From contig DERO01000007.1 of the NCBI GenBank assembly GCA_002360945.1, positions 111,499 to 175,498 of the forward strand: a DNA stretch of 64,000 nucleotides, given 5' to 3'. The DNA comes from Leclercia adecarboxylata (lineage in GTDB: Bacteria; Pseudomonadota; Gammaproteobacteria; Enterobacterales; Enterobacteriaceae). The position numbers and the translations under genes were made by a program. The notes under the pieces were generated by a model. That model had not been told where the DNA came from. It did no database searches and saw only the letters and a program-made list of their open reading frames with translations. This document shows, piece after piece, positions 32,941 to 41,707 of the stretch. Each line of letters opens with the position of its first letter. Position 1 is the first letter of the stretch.

Positions 32941-33159
32941 ATGCTGCATTTGAGAAGAAGAGTTCGCAACGCACGTAATAATCATCGCACCAGTGATGAT
33001 GTCGGCTGGATTATTCCGGGAGACGCAGAGCGTACCCGTTCGCCGGACAGTGGCCCGGCACTCCAGCTGAGAAGAGAAGATGGCGCCAGCAGTGAGGTGA
33101 GGCTCAGCCAGCGTCAGTCGTATCTGGTCAACGCTATGGCGCACCGCGATCTGAAGTAA
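32941..33159 (+). CDS. Small uncharacterised basic protein
   Basis: A 72-residue hydrophilic protein (MLHLRRRVRNARNNHRTSDD, then VGWIIPGDAERTRSPDSGPA) with no membrane segment. Support: GGAGG 6 nt before the ATG, an intrinsic terminator 43 bp after the stop, and co-direction with the KGG protein 117 bp upstream, which suggests a shared stress role. I do not recognise a family. The gap between the two genes contains TCTGATCC...GTCAGA, a weak inverted repeat. Confidence 0.65.
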   Translation: MLHLRRRVRNARNNHRTSDDVGWIIPGDAERTRSPDSGPALQLRREDGASSEVRLSQRQSYLVNAMAHRDLK

Positions 33160-33201
33160 GCAGCTGTTAAGTGATGCAAACTTGTTGTGCTTTGTTATTT
33201 G

Positions 33202-33227
33202 CCCGGCCTTCCCCGCCGGGTTTTTTT
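33202..33227 (+). terminator. Intrinsic terminator after the small protein gene
   Basis: CCCGGC (33202-33207) pairs with GCCGGG (33215-33220), followed by seven T residues. It also abuts the end of the leftward MHS transporter gene. Confidence 0.85.
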
Positions 33228-34494
33228 ATGTCCGCAGCGGCAGCCCGGCGGTCTCTCTGGCACGCAGCACCGTCAGGAGGGTAATCAGCGCCGCCACCAT
33301 GACGTACAGCGCCGGTGACAGCGGATTGCCAGTCGCGGTCAGCAGCCAGGCCAGCAGCCACGGCGTTACCCCGCCAAAGAGCGCCACCGCAAGATTATAG
33401 GCAATCGCCATGCTGCCATAGCGGATGCGGGTGGGGAACAGCTCCGCCATCGCCGCGTTGCTGGCACCGTCAAAGGCGGCGATGCACAGCCCTACCAGCA
33501 ACAGGCCCAGCCCGGCAAAGACCACCTCCCCGCTCGCCATCAATTTCATGGCCGGCCAGGCGACGAGGATCAATCCCAGACACCCCACCAGCATCAGCGG
33601 CTTACGGCCAATCCTGTCCGACAGATAGCCCATAAAAGGCACCAGTACGGCGACGGCCAACAGCCCGAGGGTGGTGATGGTATAGGCATCCAGCGCCGGG
33701 TAGTGCAGCGCCGCCACCAGATAAGCAGGAATAAAGGTTTGCAGCATCCAGTGCACCACTGCCTTGATCGCCACAAACCCGATGCAGAAGCCCAGCGCCC
33801 GCCTGCCGGTGGTCACGGCGCTGTGCAGCGGCGCAGGTTCCGTTTGACGGCTGTTCACCAGCGCCTGAAATTCGGGGGAATCCTGAAGATTGTTACGCAG
33901 ATAAAGGCCAATCCAGCCCAGCGGCCCGGCTAACAGAAACGGAATGCGCCAGCCCCAGTCGTTCATCGCCGTCTCCCCCAGTACGGCGGTCAGCAGCAGC
34001 ACCAGGCCCGATCCGGCCACAAAGGCCATAAAGCCGAAGCTGTCGGTCCAGCAGGTGAAGTAGCCCCGACGATCGGCGGGGGCATATTCGGCCAGAAAGG
34101 TGGTGGCCCCTGCGCTTTCGCCCCCGGCGGCAAACCCCTGGATCATCCGTACCAGCACCAGCAGCACCGTGGCGAGCAACCCGGCCTGCGCGTACGTCGG
34201 CAGTAACCCGATGGAAAAGGTGGCACCGGAGGTCAGCAGGATCACGGTCGCCAGCACCTTGCGCCGTCCGATTCTGTCGCCGCGGGATCCAAACCACAGC
34301 CCGCCGAGCGGCCGTATCACAAACCCGGCACCAAACACCGCGAATGAGGAGAGCAGCGCCGTGGCCGGGTCGTCAGCCTGAAAGAACTGCATGCCGATAA
34401 TGGTCGCCAGGGTACCGTAGAGCCCGAAATCGAACCATTCGACAAAATGGCCGATGCCGGTGGCGAGCAGCACCTTACGCAGTTTGCGGGACAC
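33226..34494 (-). CDS. Metabolite:H+ symporter (MHS family, MFS)
   Basis: A 422-residue 12-helix transporter with MHS hallmarks: GIGHFVEWFDFGLYGTLATI near residue 12, GDRIGRRKVLATVILL near 72, RMIQGFAAGGESAGATTFLA near 115, and YLSDRIGRKPLML in the second half. MHS proteins take up organic acids or osmolytes (shikimate, ketoglutarate, proline/betaine) with protons. It starts with GTG at 34494, with AAGGGCAG upstream overlapping the cybB stop 9 bp away, so its translation is probably coupled to cybB. Substrate unknown. Confidence 0.85.
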   Translation of the reverse strand: MSRKLRKVLLATGIGHFVEWFDFGLYGTLATIIGMQFFQADDPATALLSSFAVFGAGFVIRPLGGLWFGSRGDRIGRRKVLATVILLTSGATFSIGLLPTYAQAGLLATVLLVLVRMIQGFAAGGESAGATTFLAEYAPADRRGYFTCWTDSFGFMAFVAGSGLVLLLTAVLGETAMNDWGWRIPFLLAGPLGWIGLYLRNNLQDSPEFQALVNSRQTEPAPLHSAVTTGRRALGFCIGFVAIKAVVHWMLQTFIPAYLVAALHYPALDAYTITTLGLLAVAVLVPFMGYLSDRIGRKPLMLVGCLGLILVAWPAMKLMASGEVVFAGLGLLLVGLCIAAFDGASNAAMAELFPTRIRYGSMAIAYNLAVALFGGVTPWLLAWLLTATGNPLSPALYVMVAALITLLTVLRARETAGLPLRT

Positions 34495-34503
34495 GAGCTG
34501 CCC

Positions 34504-35031
34504 TTAACGCTTCTTCGGCATCATGCGCAGCAGGGTATTGTCTTTCCAGAAGTAGTGATGAAGCAGCGCAGCAAAGGCGTGAATGCCGATGATAAAGTAA
34601 CCGAGGTTCGCCAGGGTGACGTGCCAGGCTTTCAGCGTATCCACCAGGTCGAAATTGCCCTCGGCGGCGTGCGGCATCCCCAGACCAAAGGCAAACCAGG
34701 TATTGCCCCGATTATACATCATCACCAGGCCAATCAGCGGCAGCGCAATAAACAGCAGGTAAATAGCCAGGTGGCCTAAATGGGATAAGCCGATATACAT
34801 CGGTTTTGGCTTAGGCACAATCGGCGGCGCGGGATACTTAAGGCGCACCAGCAGACGCGTGACCATCAACACCAGAATTGAAATACCGCAGGAGACGTGG
34901 ATCATGTTGATCAGCGGGCGATCGCTGCGGGGGAAAAAGCCGCGAAACTCCATGGCGCAGTAGGCCACGATCACCAGCAGAAAAACCAGCCAGTGAATAG
35001 CAATTTGCAGGCCGGTGTATTTATTGCGCAT
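34504..35031 (-). CDS. cybB: Cytochrome b561 (CybB / superoxide:ubiquinone oxidoreductase)
   Basis: A 175-residue four-helix di-heme protein almost identical in pattern to E. coli CybB: QIAIHWLVFLLVIVAYCAME, then NMIHVSCGISILVLMV, HLGHLAIYLLFIALPLIGLV and LANLGYFIIGIHAFAALLHH; the helix histidines are heme ligands. E. coli CybB passes electrons between superoxide and ubiquinone in the inner membrane. AGGAAAG precedes the ATG. It is followed 9 bp later by the MHS transporter and is divergent from gapC, the same neighbour as in E. coli. Confidence 0.95.
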   Translation of the reverse strand: MRNKYTGLQIAIHWLVFLLVIVAYCAMEFRGFFPRSDRPLINMIHVSCGISILVLMVTRLLVRLKYPAPPIVPKPKPMYIGLSHLGHLAIYLLFIALPLIGLVMMYNRGNTWFAFGLGMPHAAEGNFDLVDTLKAWHVTLANLGYFIIGIHAFAALLHHYFWKDNTLLRMMPKKR

Positions 35032-35213
35032 AGTCTTTCCTGATAGAAGCTAAAAAAATTTAAAATAACCAGCTTTCCTTAAAAATTCATTAACTTTTGT
35101 CCCAGACTTTTCAAAAACTTCCGCGCAGATGAGGCATCTTCAATTGCCTCGCTGGGCTTCATGGTCTAAGCCTGGATGAGTTTAACGTCCCGTACATCAC
35201 ACAGGAGAAGAGC

Positions 35214-36215
35214 ATGAGTAAGATTGGCATTAACGGCTTTGGTCGTATTGGCCGACTGGTTCTGCGTCGGTTGCTGGAAACTCAGGACAGTAATAGTGTG
35301 GTAGCAATCAACGATTTAACCTCACCGAAAGTGCTGGCCTACCTGTTAAAACACGACACCAACTACGGGCCCTTCCCCTGGAGCGTGGACTTCACGGAAG
35401 ACGCCCTGATCGTCGACGGTAAATCCATTTCGGTGTATGCCGAAAAAGAGGCAAAACATATCCCGTGGAAAGCCGCCGGGGTGGATCTGGTAGTGGAGTG
35501 CACCGGCTTCTACACCTCGCAGGAGAAGTCGCAGGCGCATCTGGACGCCGGAGCGAAAAAGGTGCTGATCTCCGCCCCGGCCGGGGAGATGAAAACCATC
35601 GTCTTTAACGTCAATGACGACACCATCGACGCCAGCGACACCATTATCTCCGTCGCCTCCTGCACCACCAACTGCCTGGCACCGCTGGCGAAGGTGCTGC
35701 ACGATTCGTTTGGCATCAAGGCGGGCACCATGACCACCATCCATGCCTATACCGGCACCCAGGCGCTGGTGGATGGCCCGCGCGGTAAAGATCTGCGTGC
35801 CTCGCGGGCCGCAGCGGAAAACATCATCCCGCACACCACCGGCGCGGCGAAGGCCATCGGGCTGGTGATCCCCGCGCTGAGCGGCAAGCTGAAGGGCCAC
35901 GCCCAGCGCGTGCCGGTCAAAACCGGCTCCGTGACCGAGCTGGTGTCGATTCTGGAGAAAAAAGTAAGCGTGGATGAGATCCACCAGGCGCTGAAAAAGG
36001 CCACCGAGGGCAATGAGTCCTTTGGCTATACCGATGAAGAGATTGTCTCATCGGATGTGATCGGCTCGCACTTTGGTTCGGTCTTCGATGCCACCCAGAC
36101 GGAAGTCACCGACGCGGGCGACGTCCAGCTGGTGAAAACCGTGGCCTGGTACGATAACGAGTACGGGTTCGTTACCCAACTGGTGCGCACCCTGGATAAG
36201 TTCGCTGCTCTGTAA
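35214..36215 (+). CDS. gapC: Glyceraldehyde-3-phosphate dehydrogenase, GapC (intact)
   Basis: A 333-residue GAPDH: Rossmann motif [10 protein letters not shown] (6-15), Asp34 for NAD preference, catalytic Cys150 (SCTTNC) and His177 (TIHAYTGTQ), and the C-terminal [15 protein letters not shown]. Catalyses oxidative phosphorylation of glyceraldehyde-3-phosphate. Position between cybB and aldA identifies it as gapC; in E. coli K-12 this gene is a frameshifted pseudogene, whereas here the frame is complete. AGGAGA precedes the ATG; the upstream gap has a small hairpin (GAGGCA...TGCCTC, 35131-35150). The housekeeping gapA should lie elsewhere. Confidence 0.92.
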   Translation: MSKIGINGFGRIGRLVLRRLLETQDSNSVVAINDLTSPKVLAYLLKHDTNYGPFPWSVDFTEDALIVDGKSISVYAEKEAKHIPWKAAGVDLVVECTGFYTSQEKSQAHLDAGAKKVLISAPAGEMKTIVFNVNDDTIDASDTIISVASCTTNCLAPLAKVLHDSFGIKAGTMTTIHAYTGTQALVDGPRGKDLRASRAAAENIIPHTTGAAKAIGLVIPALSGKLKGHAQRVPVKTGSVTELVSILEKKVSVDEIHQALKKATEGNESFGYTDEEIVSSDVIGSHFGSVFDATQTEVTDAGDVQLVKTVAWYDNEYGFVTQLVRTLDKFAAL

Positions 36216-36222
36216 TGACACC

Positions 36223-36243
36223 GCGGACAGCCCTGCTGTCCGC
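36223..36243. other. Hairpin after gapC
   Basis: GCGGACAG-ccctg-CTGTCCGC, a perfect 8-bp stem 7 bp after the gapC stop, without a T-run. Probably an mRNA 3' stabiliser or factor-dependent terminator. Confidence 0.45.
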
Positions 36244-36318
36244 AACCTGTGAATCGGGGCAGGTTTTGATTTTATTAACTCTGTTATAACAAACGCTTTC
36301 CAGAGAGGGAGCGTTAAT

Positions 36319-37245
36319 ATGGAAGCACTGAGCCGCGAAACATTAGAGCAACATATGGCGCAAGCCGTTGGCCGTTCGACCACCTTTACCATCTGGCCCG
36401 ATCGTGAAGCCCCTGGCGCACGCACCAGCGACGCCGTCTTCACCCCCGAACCCCGCCACACGGGCACCTCCGACTACGATCGCGCCGTCACCGGCATCCG
36501 CGCGCCGGAGATCGCCGTTTACGCCCCTGCCCGCCCTAACGGCGTGGGTATTCTGGTGGCACCGGGCGGCTCTTATCGTCGGGTGGTGCTGGATAAAGAG
36601 GGCAGCGCGCTGGCCTCGTTCTTTAATGCCCGCGGCTATACCCTGTTTGTGATGACCTACCGCATGCCGGGGGATGGTCACGAAGAAGGTGCCGACGCGC
36701 CGCTGGCCGACGTTCAGCGGGCGATGCGCGTGATCCGCGCCGGTGCAGCCGAGTGGAAGCTGGATCCGGCCCGCATTGGGGTGCTGGGTTTCTCCGCCGG
36801 CGGACACGTGGCAGCGAGCCTCGGCACCCGGCACGATGAAGCCGTGTATGCCCCGGTGGATGCCGCTGACGAGTTCCCTGCCCGTCCGGCCTTTATGGCG
36901 CTGGTCTATCCGGTGATCACCATGGGGGATGCGCATCATCATTCGGGTTCGCGCCATGAGCTGATCGGGGATAACCCGACAGACGTGCAGATCCGCCACT
37001 ACTCGCTGGAGGAGCGCGCTACCCGCGACGCACCGCCAACCTTCCTGCTGCATGCCGCCGACGACCCGGCCGTAAAAGTTGAGAACAGCCTGGCGATGTT
37101 CACCGCCCTGCGCTGCCTGGGGGTGCCGGTTGAGATGCATATCTTCGAGCGTGGAAAGCACGGATTTGGCATTCGCGATGCCCAGGGGTTGCCGGTGGCC
37201 GTCTGGCCGGAATTGATGATGAACTGGATTGCGACAAAGGCGTAG
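36319..37245 (+). CDS. Alpha/beta-hydrolase esterase (xylan-esterase / BD-FAE-like)
   Basis: A 308-residue alpha/beta hydrolase. Visible: oxyanion region VAPGGSYRRVV (HGG-like), nucleophile elbow GFSAGGH, an acid in LLHAADDPAVKVENS, and the catalytic His in FERGKHGFGI. This arrangement fits acetyl-xylan-esterase-like and kynurenine-formamidase-type enzymes that remove acetyl or feruloyl groups. No signal peptide, so it acts in the cytoplasm on imported substrates. GGGAGC precedes the ATG. It lies between gapC and aldA, where E. coli K-12 has none, and is followed by REP elements. Confidence 0.8.
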   Translation: MEALSRETLEQHMAQAVGRSTTFTIWPDREAPGARTSDAVFTPEPRHTGTSDYDRAVTGIRAPEIAVYAPARPNGVGILVAPGGSYRRVVLDKEGSALASFFNARGYTLFVMTYRMPGDGHEEGADAPLADVQRAMRVIRAGAAEWKLDPARIGVLGFSAGGHVAASLGTRHDEAVYAPVDAADEFPARPAFMALVYPVITMGDAHHHSGSRHELIGDNPTDVQIRHYSLEERATRDAPPTFLLHAADDPAVKVENSLAMFTALRCLGVPVEMHIFERGKHGFGIRDAQGLPVAVWPELMMNWIATKA

Positions 37246-37253
37246 CCTGTAAC

Positions 37254-37334
37254 GCCGGGTGGCGGCTACGCCTTACCCGGCCTACGGCACCGGTTTGGGT
37301 TTTTGTAGGCCGGGTAAGCGCAGCGCCACCCGGC
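37254..37334. repeat. BIME: two REP palindromes in opposite orientation
   Basis: GCCGGGTGGCGGCTACGCC... (37254-37285, ending CCTAC) and GTAGGCCGGGTAAGCGCAGC... (37305-37334, ending CCCGGC) are inverted copies of one REP unit separated by about 20 bp. Typical bacterial interspersed mosaic element in the gap between the convergent esterase and aldA genes. Confidence 0.85.
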
Positions 37335-37345
37335 AAGCAGGCGGA

Positions 37346-37400
37346 TGTGCGGCCTGATGCCCTCACCCCAGCCCTCTCCCACAGGGAGAGGGAGAAAACC
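37346..37400. repeat. GCGGCCTGATGCCCTCACCCC palindromic repeat, copy A
   Basis: A conserved element of about 50 bp starting TGTGCGGCCTGATGCCC and containing the hairpin CCCTCTCCC-aca-GGGAGAGGG. Nearly identical copies are at 45867 and 46643, each directly adjoining a REP unit, here the BIME ending at 37334. It lies just past the aldA stop and may help end its transcript. Confidence 0.8.
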
Positions 37401-37409
37401 AATGCTGGT

Positions 37410-38849
37410 TCAGGACTGCAAATAAACCACCTGGGTCTGCAGGTACTCATGCAGGCCGTGCTTGCCATCCGCCCCGCCGATCCCCGATTTACGCCAGCCG
37501 GCGTGGAAGCCCTGCATCGCCTCAAAGTTCTCGCGGTTGATGTAGGTTTCACCGAACTTCAACCCTTTGATGGCTTTCATCGCCACGTTCAGATCCCGGG
37601 TATAGATGGAGGACGTCAGGCCATAGTCGCTGTCATTGGCCATCTTCAGCGCCTCCTCCAGGGTGTCAAACACCGCCACCGGCAGCACCGGCCCGAAGGT
37701 CTCTTCGTGCATGATGGTCATATCCTGACGCACGTCGAGCAGCAGCGTCGGCGGATAGTAATACCCTTTCCCCTCGGCCGCCTTACCGCCCAGCACCACT
37801 TTCGCCCCCTGCTGCACCGCCAGAGCCACTTTCTGCTCCACGCGCTCCAGCGCCGCCGCGTTGATCAGCGGCCCCATGGCGATGTCGTTGCGCTCGGCTG
37901 GGTTGCCAAACTGCACCGCCTTCATCGCTTCACCCAGACGGTTCACAAAGCGGTCGTAAATGCCCTTCTGCACATATACGCGCTCGGCGCAGTTACAGAC
38001 CTGCCCGGTGTTGATCACCCGGGAGTCGACAATGGCTTTTACCGCCAGCTCCAGATCCGCATCGTCCATCACGATGGCCGGGGCTTTACCGCCCAGCTCC
38101 AGGCACACTTTGGTGATGTTCTTCGCCGCCGCGGCCATGATCTTCTCACCCGCGCCCACGCTGCCGGTCATGCTGACCAGGGCCACTTTCGGGTTGCCCG
38201 CCAGCTCCTGACCCACGGTTTCGCCGCGGCCCAGCACCAGGTTAAAGACCCCTTTCGGCAGGCCGATCTCGTCGACGATTTTGGCAAAAGCAATGGCGTT
38301 GTTCGGCGTGAACTCGCTCGGCTTAATGACGATGGTGTTGCCGGTCAGCAGCGCCGGGCCCAGCTTGCGGGCAATCAGGAAGAACGGGAAGTTCCACGGC
38401 AGAATGCCGGTAGTCACGCCGAGAGCGCGTTTGAACAGCAGGATGTTTTCGCCCGGGCGATCGCTCTGGATAATTTCGCCTTCGTAGCGACGCGCCCACT
38501 CGGCCATATAGTCGAGATAGTCGGCAGTGAACGCCACTTCCACCTCGGCGAGCTGCTGGATCTTGCCGCCTTCGGCCACGATCAGGGCGCTGATTTCACT
38601 GGCGCGCTCACGAATACCGGCGGCAATTTTGCGCAGCCAGCCCGCACGCTGGATGGCGGGCAGCGCCTCCCAGTCGGCCTGGGCGCGCTCGGCGGCGTCG
38701 ATGGCCTTGCGGGCCTCTTCGGCGCTACCGTCGGGAATACGGGAAATGACCTCTTCGGTGGCCGGATTGATGACATCAATCCAGGCATCACCCTGCCAGG
38801 CTACAAACTGTCCATCGATATACATAGGATGTTGTACGGGTACTGTCAT
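37410..38849 (-). CDS. aldA: Lactaldehyde/glycolaldehyde dehydrogenase AldA
   Basis: A 479-residue NAD-dependent aldehyde dehydrogenase, nearly the same as E. coli AldA throughout (MYIDGQFVAWQGDAWIDVIN; GVTTGILPWNFPFFLIARK; GFHAGWRKSGIGGADGKHG). Catalytic Glu is in CLELGGKAPA (near 253) and Cys in TGQVCNCAE (near 285). It oxidises L-lactaldehyde from fucose and rhamnose, and glycolaldehyde. The frame is open to 38882, but the ATG at 38849 gives the E. coli length and has AGGAG 6 nt upstream. Located as in E. coli beside gapC and ydcF. Confidence 0.95.
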   Translation of the reverse strand: MTVPVQHPMYIDGQFVAWQGDAWIDVINPATEEVISRIPDGSAEEARKAIDAAERAQADWEALPAIQRAGWLRKIAAGIRERASEISALIVAEGGKIQQLAEVEVAFTADYLDYMAEWARRYEGEIIQSDRPGENILLFKRALGVTTGILPWNFPFFLIARKLGPALLTGNTIVIKPSEFTPNNAIAFAKIVDEIGLPKGVFNLVLGRGETVGQELAGNPKVALVSMTGSVGAGEKIMAAAAKNITKVCLELGGKAPAIVMDDADLELAVKAIVDSRVINTGQVCNCAERVYVQKGIYDRFVNRLGEAMKAVQFGNPAERNDIAMGPLINAAALERVEQKVALAVQQGAKVVLGGKAAEGKGYYYPPTLLLDVRQDMTIMHEETFGPVLPVAVFDTLEEALKMANDSDYGLTSSIYTRDLNVAMKAIKGLKFGETYINRENFEAMQGFHAGWRKSGIGGADGKHGLHEYLQTQVVYLQS

Positions 38850-39009
38850 GACCTGCTCCTGTAATTGCACTGTTTTTAACAAGTAAAATTATTGTTAAAA
38901 ACTACAGTTCCCGATCCGCAATCCCAGCCTATCGCGCTGTATTTGTGAGATATCTCATAAAAGAAACGGGTCAGCAGGAGGAAATAATTACAATCCGACA
39001 ACAAAGAGT

Positions 39010-39041
39010 GCCCGTTTGCGGGAAAGTCATCGCAAACGGGC
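39010..39041 (-). terminator. Hairpin/terminator after ydcF
   Basis: GCCCGTTTGCG (39010-39020) and CGCAAACGGGC (39031-39041) form a perfect 11-bp stem 7 bp after the ydcF stop. On the leftward strand it is followed by ACTCTTTGTTG, a poor T-run, so termination may be partial. Confidence 0.55.
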
Positions 39042-39047
39042 AATGGG

Positions 39048-39851
39048 CTACAGCAGGGAGCGGCTGGTCAGCGCCTCGGTGAGGATGGCGTCGTTACGCA
39101 GGATCTGCCAGGCGGCCTCCACCTCGGCAGGAATATCGACGTGATTGATGAAATCGCGGCCGCGCGGGCCATAGCCGTTAATGTCATCGCGCAGGCGCGG
39201 GAGCTCCCCTAGCACCAGCGACAGATAGCGTTCCACCGGCCAGAGCCCCTCGCCGCCGCCGCGGAACACCAGCCCGTCATCGCTGTTTTGCAGCTGCGGG
39301 ACGATGCCTGGATGACTGGTCCACGCCGGGGCATCCGGCTTATCGCGCCAGACCCGGGCAAAGGTCGCCATGGTGCGGCGCTGCATGGTCGGATCCTGCA
39401 CCACAATCCCGCGCTTCACCCGCAGCTGATGATGAAGGAGCGTCGCGGCGCTGAAGCGGGCATTTTCGCCGCAGTTGGTGGACTGATCTTCCACCAGCAG
39501 GCGCTCAGGCGGAATATGCCAGAACTCCCGGGCGATTTCCGCCAGGATGGTTGCTTCGGCTTTGCCGGTGGTTCGCACCTGGTTGTAGCGCGGATGTTGG
39601 GCAATGGCGGCGTATAAAAAGGTGGTTGAATGGCCGATGCCGCCGCTGATCAGCAAAGGGATAGCGAGCGCCGACGCCAGACGACAGGCCGCGTCGATAG
39701 AGGGGATCACCGCATTACCGGCAAGCACGACCAGATCCGCCTGCAGCGCGGGCGGATTGTAGGGCAAATTATCTTCAGCGAGCCAGGCCCCGACGGTATT
39801 GACCGCGGCCAGCGTTTTATCGGGCAGAGACGGGAAGATTGTGAGACTCAT
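39048..39851 (-). CDS. ydcF: YdcF, DUF218 SAM-binding protein
   Basis: A 267-residue DUF218 protein matching E. coli YdcF along its length: [76 protein letters not shown] and [21 protein letters not shown]. coli YdcF binds S-adenosylmethionine; its function is unknown. GGAGG lies 5 nt before the ATG. Adjacent to aldA as in E. coli, but separated from hrpA here by about 7 kb of extra transport genes. Confidence 0.93.
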   Translation of the reverse strand: MSLTIFPSLPDKTLAAVNTVGAWLAEDNLPYNPPALQADLVVLAGNAVIPSIDAACRLASALAIPLLISGGIGHSTTFLYAAIAQHPRYNQVRTTGKAEATILAEIAREFWHIPPERLLVEDQSTNCGENARFSAATLLHHQLRVKRGIVVQDPTMQRRTMATFARVWRDKPDAPAWTSHPGIVPQLQNSDDGLVFRGGGEGLWPVERYLSLVLGELPRLRDDINGYGPRGRDFINHVDIPAEVEAAWQILRNDAILTEALTSRSLL

Positions 39852-40241
39852 CGTTACCTCCTTCCAGCAATGACGTTCAGGGTAACGCGCGGGCCGGCGG
39901 TTAACAGAGGATCCCTCTGAAAGCCAAATCGGCAGTTACCTTATAAGAATAGTCATTAAACTGAAATAACCAGAAACGTCCAAAAATCAGGCGGTTGCAC
40001 CTGCATTATATGCTGCAATTTAAGCCATTAAAAAAATTAAGTGCCAGGAAAATCCCCCTCAAAAGCAGCGATTGCTGCTTATTTCAGCGTGATCTGACCA
40101 GTTTTCACCTGCTCCCGCTTGCCAAAAGTAACAGCCCTCCCTAAGTTTCTTAACAATTCGACAACCTTTTTCATTTCTGGGTTGCACCCGAAGCGCGCCG
40201 GGTGTCACCCGCTTCATCATCCACTGGGCGGGATCACGGGT
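39852..40241. other. Gene-free region between ydcF and the MHS transporter
   Basis: 390 bp without a supportable gene. It holds the divergent promoters and two small hairpins: AGCAGC-gatt-GCTGCT (about 40066-40081) and CACCCG-aagcgcgc-CGGGTG (40185-40204). The second lies 37 bp before the transporter start and could act as a leader hairpin. The frame of the transporter is open through this region but has no ribosome site upstream of 40242. Confidence 0.4.
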
Positions 40242-41564
40242 ATGACACAACAACACGAAAGCAGTACCGCAGTTTTACGCAAAAATAAGAAGGTGCTGGT
40301 CGCCAGCCTCACCGGCAGCGCCATTGAATGGTTTGACTATTTTCTCTACGGCACCGCCGCTGCGCTGGTTTTTAATAAGATCTTCTTCCCGATGGTCGAC
40401 CCGGTTATCGGCCTGATTTTGTCGTATCTCTCGTTCTCATTAACCTTCTTTATTCGCCCCATTGGTGGCGTGCTGTTCGCCCACATCGGGGACCGTATCG
40501 GGCGCAAAAAAACGCTGGTGTTAACCCTGTCGCTGATGGGGGGTGCAACCGTGATGATTGGGCTGTTACCCACCTATGAGCAGATTGGCCTCTGGGCCCC
40601 GGCTCTGCTGATCCTGATGCGCATTATTCAGGGGATGGGGATCGGCGGCGAATGGGGCGGCGCCCTGCTGCTGGCCTATGAGTACGCGCCGGAGAAGCGC
40701 AAAGGCTTCTTCGGCAGTATTCCGCAGGCAGGTGTCACCATCGGTATGCTGATGGCGACCTTTATCGTCTCGCTGATGACCCTGTTCAGCGAAGAGGATT
40801 TCCTCTCCTGGGGCTGGCGTATTCCGTTCCTGCTGAGTTCGGTGCTGGTGCTGCTGGGCCTGTGGATCCGCAAGGATATCGACGAAACACCGGAGTTTAA
40901 AAAGGTCAAAGCCTCCGGCAAGGTGGCGAAAGCCCCGCTGCGCGATACCCTGAAATACCACTGGCGTGAAGTGCTGATCGCCGCCGGACTGAAGGTGGTT
41001 GAGACCGCGCCCTTCTATATCTTCTCCACCTTTGTGGTCAGCTACGCCACCACCACGCTCAGCTATCAAAAATCGCAGGCGCTGGAGGCGGTGACCCTTG
41101 GGGCGCTGGTGGCGACCATCATGATCCCGCTGATGGGGCTGCTGTCGGATAAGGTCGGTCGCCAGCGGATGTATGCCGTCAGCGTTTTTGTCCTCGGCCT
41201 GTTTATCGTGCCCTGGTTTATGTTGCTCAACACCGGCACCACCTGGGGCATCGTGCTGGCGACGGTGATCGCCTTCGGCGTGCTCTGGGCGCCGGTCACC
41301 GCGGTGCTCGGCACCCTCTGTTCAGAAATTTTCACCGCCAACGTGCGCTACACCGGCATCACCCTCGGCTATCAGCTGGGCGCTGCCCTGGCGGGCGGCA
41401 CCGCGCCGCTGATCGCCACCGGCCTGCTGGCAAAATATAACGGCGACTGGGTGCCGGTGGCCTGGTATCTGGCGGTGACGGTAACCATCTCCCTGATTGC
41501 CATCTTCTGCGCCAGCCGGATTAAACGCGCCCCGGTCGTCAACGCACAAACCAACGAACTCTGA
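40242..41564 (+). CDS. Metabolite:H+ symporter (MHS family, MFS)
   Basis: A 440-residue, 12-helix transporter with the MHS signatures LTGSAIEWFDYFLYGTAAAL (near 22), GDRIGRKKTLVLTLSLMGG (near 90), RIIQGMGIGGEWGGALLLAY (near 135) and LLSDKVGRQRMYAVSVF in the second half. Resembles shikimate/ketoglutarate-type uptake systems; substrate unknown. The frame extends to 40119, but the ATG at 40242 gives the family N-terminus. It is followed after 143 bp by the DHA2 efflux operon in the same direction; a hairpin and a promoter between them suggest separate transcription. Confidence 0.85.
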   Translation: MTQQHESSTAVLRKNKKVLVASLTGSAIEWFDYFLYGTAAALVFNKIFFPMVDPVIGLILSYLSFSLTFFIRPIGGVLFAHIGDRIGRKKTLVLTLSLMGGATVMIGLLPTYEQIGLWAPALLILMRIIQGMGIGGEWGGALLLAYEYAPEKRKGFFGSIPQAGVTIGMLMATFIVSLMTLFSEEDFLSWGWRIPFLLSSVLVLLGLWIRKDIDETPEFKKVKASGKVAKAPLRDTLKYHWREVLIAAGLKVVETAPFYIFSTFVVSYATTTLSYQKSQALEAVTLGALVATIMIPLMGLLSDKVGRQRMYAVSVFVLGLFIVPWFMLLNTGTTWGIVLATVIAFGVLWAPVTAVLGTLCSEIFTANVRYTGITLGYQLGAALAGGTAPLIATGLLAKYNGDWVPVAWYLAVTVTISLIAIFCASRIKRAPVVNAQTNEL

Positions 41565-41571
41565 TCCCCAG

Positions 41572-41592
41572 GCGGCCAGCATCGCTGGCCGC
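41572..41592. other. Hairpin after the MHS transporter gene
   Basis: GCGGCCAGC-atc-GCTGGCCGC, a perfect 9-bp stem 7 bp after the stop codon, with no T-run. Probable 3' mRNA hairpin. Confidence 0.5.
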
Positions 41593-41641
41593 TATCATAC
41601 TGACCCCTCACATTTGCTTAACCCGCTATTATCATATTCAC

Positions 41642-41671
41642 TTGATACGGGCTTTGCGTCAGACGTAGAAT
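41642..41671 (+). promoter_or_regulatory. Candidate sigma-70 promoter of the MFS tripartite efflux operon
   Basis: TTGATA (41642-41647) and TAGAAT (41666-41671) with an 18-bp spacer, 36 bp before the first codon of the DHA2 transporter. Sequence match only. Confidence 0.45.
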
Positions 41672-41707
41672 CATTAGCCCTCTAACTATTCATTAATTCA
41701 ATAGGTA

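Noticed and set aside
37347..38864. 505-codon rightward open frame opposite aldA
   Set aside because: Antisense shadow of aldA; begins inside a repeat element and shows no family motifs.
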